Positions 54,307 through 59,406 of a stretch of DNA of 59,406 nt are shown here, piece by piece. Origin of the DNA: Stentor roeselii (lineage: Eukaryota > Ciliophora > Heterotrichea > Heterotrichida > Stentoridae); assembly GCA_006503475.1 (NCBI GenBank), contig RSEH01000280.1, forward strand, positions 1 to 59,406, written 5' to 3'. Positions within the stretch are counted from its first letter, which is position 1. Every line of letters starts with the position of its first letter. Made by a program: the position numbers and the translations under genes. A model generated the notes under the pieces. It saw only the letters and a list, made by a program, of their open reading frames with translations, did not search any database and was not told the DNA's origin.

Positions 54307-56964
54307 ATGGGAATCTGTTCTCCTAAATCGAAAGATCTTGTAAACGACACAATAGTAAAAGTCCAGCCATTAACAGACTCAGTAAACAACTCAGTCCCTA
54401 TTCATTCGGAGACTCTTTCTCGCTCAGGTCGTCCATTGCTGAGAATAAAAACAATTCGAACAGAAGAAACTCATGAAGCTGAAACAGCCCGAATATCAAA
54501 CCGTGAAAAAACTGACCTTGAACGACAAATGATTCGAAGGTCTTTGGCAAGTCAGTTCATTTTCAGCAGCTTGTCAAATGAATGCTTGAATTCTTTGATT
54601 GGCAAAATGAGACTTTACACCTTGGAACCGAAAAATGAAGTTTTCACGCAAGGAAAATTAGGAGATACTTTTTTTGTTGTTGCATCTGGAAGACTTGAAG
54701 TTAGGGTTGATGGGGTGGTTACTGGAAGTTTGATGAAGGGGCAGAGCTTTGGGGAAATGGCTTTGGTTCATGATATTCCTAGGCCTTGCACTGTCATCAC
54801 GTCGACATTTTCCAATCTCTGGGGTTTAACCCGAGACGATTTTCGTAGTTCAACCCATTCAGCGAACGACAAGAAGTACCAAGAGATAAAGGTATTCATA
54901 AGCAGTATTCCTTTATTCGACATGTTAATAGCTTCCCAGAAGGAAAAGTTAGTAGAGCTTTTGATACCTCAAGACTTCGAAGACGGTGACGTGATTGTAT
55001 CAGAAGGAGACCCAGGCGACTTGCTCTTCATAATTCAAAAAGGCCTCGTTCGCTGCACAGTCAAAGGTCAGTTCATCCGTGACATGTCAAAAGGCGACTT
55101 TTTCGGAGAACAGGCTCTTCTCTACGGAACAAAGCGCACAGCAACAATAACCGCAGTGAAAAAAGTCTCAACCCTCAGCCTTCACCGAGAGCACATCACA
55201 AAAGTCCTTGGAAATCAATTACAACAAATAATCTACAAGAATACCCTGAGAATTTCAATAGAAAAAAGCGAGACTCTTAAAAAACTCTCAAAAAAACAAA
55301 TCGAATCTATCATTAACTCAATAAAAATCACTTCTTACCCACCTGGACATAAAATCATTGAAAAAGGGTCAATTCGAGGAAATCGTTTTTTTATTCTTGT
55401 TAAAGGTCATTTGCTGTTTCAAGGAAAAATCATTAACTTTGGAAATACAATCGGTGATCAGGATTTGATGAAAATGCCTGGAGGGAAGTTTTTAGATGCT
55501 TTTGTATGTGAAGATGATTGTGACGTTGCTGAAATTTCTAGGGTGGAAATAGAAAAAATCATTGGAGGAAGTCTTAAAAATGTTATTGAAAAAAATTTGA
55601 TTCTTGGAATATTGAAACAGGTTCAACTTTTCAGGACTCTTCCTGTTCAGAAGCTGGAGACATTGATAGGAATTTTGATTAACAAGGAGGTGTTAAAGGG
55701 TCAGTTTATTTTTCATCAGGGAGACCCTGGTAATGATTTTTTTATTATAAAAGATGGGGAAGTTGAGATTATAAAAGACGGTATTGTGATCAGGGTGCAA
55801 GAAAAAAATGATTTTTTTGGTGAAAGGGCGATTTTGTTTAAGGAAAATAGAACAGCTTCAGCAAGGGCAAAAGAAAAAGTTGAACTTTGGGTGTTAAACA
55901 AGGATGAGTTTTTAAGGGTCATCGATACAGGCATGAGAGACCAGCTGATCAAAAGAATCCAGTTGCAAGACGATAAACTTAGCATGGACGACATAAAAAT
56001 ACTAAGAAAACTCGGAAATGGCAGCTTTGGAAACGTGTTCTTAGGACTTAATACCTCCACCCAAACCTTATATGCCATTAAAGGTGTTTCCAGGAAAGTG
56101 ATTTTCAAGTACGAGTTAGAAGAACTCATGAAACTTGAAAGAAAAGTCCTTTTACAAGTCGATCACCCTTTTATCGTGAAACTTGTAAAAACCTTAAAAG
56201 ACCAGGACCGTATTTATTATATTCTTGAATACATTCGTGGAACTGGACTTTTTGAAACTCTTAGAATTTTAGATCTTTTAAGGATTGAAGATATAAAATT
56301 TTACGTCGCTTGTATTGTTCTAATGCTTGAACATCTCCATGAACGAAATATTATTTATCGAGATTTGAAACCGGAAAACTTGATGATCGATGAAGATGGG
56401 TACTTGAAATTAATTGACTTTGGAACTGCGAAAATCATTGAAGGGAAAACTTTTACTTTGATTGGAACTCCGCAGTACCTTGCTCCTGAAGTCATTCTTG
56501 GAAAAGGGTATTCTTTAACTGCTGACTTGTGGAGCTTGGGGATTATTACTTTTGAACTGGGTACTGGAAAAGTGCCCTTTGGCGAAAATGAGCAGGATCC
56601 TTATAAGATTTATGAACAGATTTTGGAAAGTGATGTTGAATACCCACAGATTTTGAAGGCTTATCCTAAAATTAAATTGTTTTGTGTGCATCTTTTGAAT
56701 AAAAACCCTGCGCAGAGGGGTACTGCTGAAAGTCTTAAAATTGATAAAGTTTTTGCTGGGTTTAATTGGGAGGGGTTGATTGGAAAACATTTGAAACCAC
56801 CTTATATGCCTATCATTAATAGCTTTTTGATGGAAAGCTCTAGGAGTGAATTTAGGGATGCTTGTATTAAGGATATTTTTGATTTTGAGGAAAATAGAAA
56901 TCCTTGTGATGGGGTTGGGAAGAGGACTACTGATTATGACCAGAATTGGGATAAAGACTTCTAA
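54307..56964 (+). CDS. cGMP-dependent protein kinase (PKG-type) with four cyclic-nucleotide-binding domains
   Basis: This is an 885-residue AGC kinase. MGICSPKSK predicts N-myristoylation. Four cNMP-binding domains follow. A (84-180) has FGEMALVHDIPRPC; B (200-300) has FGEQALLYGTKRTAT. C (322-420) lacks the FGE...R phosphate-binding cassette and is degenerate. D (440-540) has FGERAILFKENRTAS. The kinase (563-830) has GNGSFGNVFLG, ATP Lys in YAIKGVSRK, YRDLKPENLMI, DFGTAK and TFTLIGTPQYLAPE. Three functional sites with a degenerate third domain is the layout known from apicomplexan PKG, so this is the alveolate type. It is probably cGMP-activated and acts at ciliary or plasma membrane. Base skew switches at about 54840, 55380 and 55920. 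Confidence 0.93.
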   Translation: MGICSPKSKDLVNDTIVKVQPLTDSVNNSVPIHSETLSRSGRPLLRIKTIRTEETHEAETARISNREKTDLERQMIRRSLASQFIFSSLSNECLNSLIGKMRLYTLEPKNEVFTQGKLGDTFFVVASGRLEVRVDGVVTGSLMKGQSFGEMALVHDIPRPCTVITSTFSNLWGLTRDDFRSSTHSANDKKYQEIKVFISSIPLFDMLIASQKEKLVELLIPQDFEDGDVIVSEGDPGDLLFIIQKGLVRCTVKGQFIRDMSKGDFFGEQALLYGTKRTATITAVKKVSTLSLHREHITKVLGNQLQQIIYKNTLRISIEKSETLKKLSKKQIESIINSIKITSYPPGHKIIEKGSIRGNRFFILVKGHLLFQGKIINFGNTIGDQDLMKMPGGKFLDAFVCEDDCDVAEISRVEIEKIIGGSLKNVIEKNLILGILKQVQLFRTLPVQKLETLIGILINKEVLKGQFIFHQGDPGNDFFIIKDGEVEIIKDGIVIRVQEKNDFFGERAILFKENRTASARAKEKVELWVLNKDEFLRVIDTGMRDQLIKRIQLQDDKLSMDDIKILRKLGNGSFGNVFLGLNTSTQTLYAIKGVSRKVIFKYELEELMKLERKVLLQVDHPFIVKLVKTLKDQDRIYYILEYIRGTGLFETLRILDLLRIEDIKFYVACIVLMLEHLHERNIIYRDLKPENLMIDEDGYLKLIDFGTAKIIEGKTFTLIGTPQYLAPEVILGKGYSLTADLWSLGIITFELGTGKVPFGENEQDPYKIYEQILESDVEYPQILKAYPKIKLFCVHLLNKNPAQRGTAESLKIDKVFAGFNWEGLIGKHLKPPYMPIINSFLMESSRSEFRDACIKDIFDFEENRNPCDGVGKRTTDYDQNWDKDF

Positions 56965-59406
56965 AGTTAATTTTATATAATTTATTGATGGTTATAGGTC
57001 CAAAATCATTTATTTTATTCATCACTTCAGCATTCTACTATTATTCACTATATTTTCATTCATATAATAACCTTTGCAGTATGTAACTTGAGTTAGAGAT
57101 CAACGAAATCTCTTAAAGAAAGAATGGTCTTGAAGCATCTTCACTTTTTTTATGTAAATAATTTTTCGTTCATTTATATTATTTCTGATATCTTAAAGAT
57201 TATCTAAACCAAATTCCCTTTAATTGAGATTGTTTTGTTACTTTTAGAAGACTTCCAGCCTAAACCCAATAAAATAAATATCTCTCAATTAATTATTTTA
57301 GAATAATCATAATGATCCATAATTAAGGCTATGAGAAAATCCTAGGTATTACATAAATCAATTGATTTTGTTTTTATTATTGTAAGAAATGTTTTATTCA
57401 TTATAATGTTGTTGTTTTATTAAAAATATATTTGATAATTCTCATAATCTACTTTTGAGAAAAAGAACTTATATATCACTTTATCACTTTTATCGATGTA
57501 TTTGATGTACATAAGCAACTTTATCACATATTCAATGAGTAAACTTGATTATTTTCAAGTGATTATTTCATTTATATGTCATATAACTTTATATAGAAGA
57601 ATTTTACCATATTTGTACTCAACATAAGGCAAACCAAAAAGCTTAAACTAAAACAAATTCCTGATAATTGATTAATTATGTGTCAAGCCACTCCCTTAAT
57701 TGTTGAAATTTCTAAAGAAGAACTAACTTCTAATACTGTGAACAATCCTTTAGTTTTTATCTTCCTGAATTCCGAAATCCTTAGAACTACTTTAGGTGTT
57801 CTTAAAGAGTGATCAGTTACTCTATTTTTTACTGGAGACTTACACAAAGCGCATCCCATTATTATAAGTTAATGGCATCAAATTTTTTTTTCGAAACATA
57901 TTCAAAAAAGGTTTAATTGAATTGTCTAATTCTTTTAGGTTATTAAAATTTTTGGCTCCGCAAAGACATAATTCTTAAGAAAAACTGAGAAACTTATACC
58001 TTTGATCGAAATAAAGAAACTACGATAACAGCTTAGAATATGATTCTATTTTTTTTAAGTTGAATTTTTGCTATGGCCGAATATTGGGAAACAAAGTGAT
58101 TTTTTGATTATTTATAGGCGAACATATTAGATATATACATATAATAATTAAACTTCAAAGTTAAATCAATTATATCACTTAAATATGCAAAAAGTGTCTA
58201 TTCTAATAACTTCTTACAAAAATTTAAACGAAAAATATTAGAATTCTGATAGAGATTTTAGAAAATTATTCTGAGTGTTTAATTTGGTTTGGTTGACTTT
58301 TTATTGAAGATTTTGCCAAAATAGATATATAAAGGTTCCATTATTATATAATTTTTTTAAATTTATTTGATGTCAAGCGTTTCAAATATTACTTAGTTGT
58401 CTTATCAAGGAAATCTTCTTTAATCAACATAAGTATTGTGAAATATAAACAAGCTTACACTTAATTATGCAATAAGCATCTATTCAAGAAAATTCATTGA
58501 GTTAAGTTTAAAAGATTCAAAATTTTACTTATATCACAAAGAAGTAGTTAGCACTCTAATTTAATTAAATTTCCTTACAGAATTCTATTCAATACACTTT
58601 TAAAATCAATGCAAGTATAAATAATATCAATTAGGCAAACTAGATATTTGAAAAGTTAATAATGCAATCTTTTTTATACACTTAACTAGAAATTAGATAG
58701 CTTTTGAAAATAATTATATCTTATACGAAAATTACATAACTAAGAATAGAAAAACAAGGACTAGTTATGGTTAAATAGCATATTTCATGTTATAAAATTT
58801 TTATATTATCATTTTCAATATTTCTTCATTTTTGAGATATGGTTTGACAATTTTACCTGAGTATATAAAATATTGACTAATACATCTCAAACCACTTAAT
58901 CTTTTTAATTTTGCCAAGGGATAACAAGAATGAAGCTGATATTTTTTAGAGAATGTAAATTTTAGTATGTTTTAACAATTTTACCATGATTTCCATATAT
59001 ATAGATATCCTTCCAAAATTTAATGTCACATTCTCTAAATTTTTCTACTCTTAAAACTCACTTCAATCCTAACTGAAATAATTTCTAAATTCTAAAAAAA
59101 TATGCAATCTCATAAAACATTTATAAAAAAATCATTTCCAATAATACTGTAAAGAAGACCTTATTGTTTATTACTAGAATCTACTCTAATCAATCAAGAA
59201 AAATTTACTTTTCTTATGTTTCAAAGTGATGAATTAAATAACGCTTTCCACTACTTCACATTCATCGAATATATTATAAAAATTTATAATTTCTTTCTAA
59301 TAATTTAAGTATTCTATTAAAAATTGAACCAAGTCATCTAATCAAAGAATTCCATTTTAAAAGTGCAAGACATTTAACATTTTTAAACACCGAACATATT
59401 TTTATA
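56965..59406. other. AT-rich gene-poor right end
   Basis: About 2.4 kb of very AT-rich DNA follows the PKG gene. Apart from the small ORF at 57683-57859 I see only short coding-like traces: a minus-strand stretch near 57140-57010 (MLQDHSFFKRFR, TGA, SLTQVTYCKGYY) and a plus-strand stretch from 57872 that shifts frame in a run of nine T. No telomeric repeat, RNA gene or mobile element was recognised. Confidence 0.45.
57683..57859 (-). CDS. Small ORF with myristoylation-type N-terminus (MGCALCKSP)
   Basis: This is a 58-codon frame from ATG 57857-57859 to TGA 57683-57685. The start context (ACTTATAATAATGGG) matches genuine starts in this window. The N-terminus MGCALCKSPVK fits N-myristoylation plus palmitoylation, like the proteins at 14804 and 54307. 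The rest is basic then hydroxyl-rich, with no domain. A plus-strand ATG 12 bp away would make this another divergent pair, but that frame breaks after 14 codons. It could be a real small protein, a first exon, or a relic. Confidence 0.4.
   Translation of the reverse strand: MGCALCKSPVKNRVTDHSLRTPKVVLRISEFRKIKTKGLFTVLEVSSSLEISTIKGVA

Noticed and set aside
1-59406. Search by eye for tRNA, rRNA, CRISPR arrays, insertion sequences and telomeres.
   Set aside because: No convincing candidate was seen. A tRNA or snRNA with a weak signature in the AT-rich deserts cannot be excluded without a covariance search.

Overview
The window looks like macronuclear DNA of a heterotrich ciliate, most probably Stentor or a close relative. 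This is an inference from the sequence. TAA, TAG and TGA all act as stops at the expected ends of conserved proteins, so the code is standard. Intergenic DNA is AT-rich and genes are nearly intronless and very tightly packed. The few introns visible are about 15 nt long (GTA...AG, usually with A at position 10). The gene content is typical of a large ciliate: axonemal proteins, a cyclic-nucleotide-gated kinase with four sensor domains, a calpain-like protein, and families of digestive hydrolases. No rRNA, tRNA, CRISPR array, transposon or telomere was recognised.

Layout. 0-3 kb is a pseudogene graveyard: three cathepsin Z-like copies with frameshifts, an in-frame TGA and lost catalytic cysteines, then a broken LamG/Cys-rich surface-protein gene. 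3-9.5 kb is sparse: a predicted metallopeptidase-like protein (HELCH motif), decayed remnants, an acid lipase and a two-repeat Myb protein. 9.5-23.2 kb is dense: an ATG1/ULK-like kinase, ALG14, an LMBR1/LMBRD2 membrane protein, small unknown proteins, a myristoylatable PUB-domain protein, a WD40 protein, a ubiquitin-specific protease, a quinone oxidoreductase and a short chorein/VPS13-like protein. 23.6-31.1 kb holds a purple acid phosphatase, a desert with pseudogene traces, a B-box protein and a RalGAP-beta-like protein. 31.1-42.4 kb holds an axonemal dynein light-chain-domain/EF-hand protein, a calpain-like pseudoprotease, a RING-H2 ligase lying 1 nt behind a cAMP-receptor-like GPCR, a chagasin-like cysteine-protease inhibitor, a CFAP97-domain protein and an SLC35F6-like transporter. 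42.5-57 kb holds a kinesin with an apparent C-terminal F-box, divergent from a calcineurin A gene across only 11 bp, then coiled-coil proteins, a mitochondrial calcium uniporter, an AMPK alpha subunit whose start codon is split by an intron, two tandem purple acid phosphatases and a PKG-type kinase. The last 2.4 kb is AT-rich with one plausible 58-residue ORF.

Together the genes touch Ca2+ and cyclic-nucleotide signalling (calcineurin, MCU, calpain-like, EF-hand, GPCR, PKG), ciliary structure (dynein light-chain domain, CFAP97, kinesin), the ubiquitin system (USP, PUB, RING, F-box) and lysosomal or secreted digestion (cathepsins, chagasin, acid lipase, acid phosphatases). Neighbouring genes need not be co-regulated. 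The most notable observations are the split start codon, the kinesin-F-box fusion, the 11-bp divergent promoter, the 1-nt gene spacing, the pseudoprotease group and block-wise switches of base skew inside genes.
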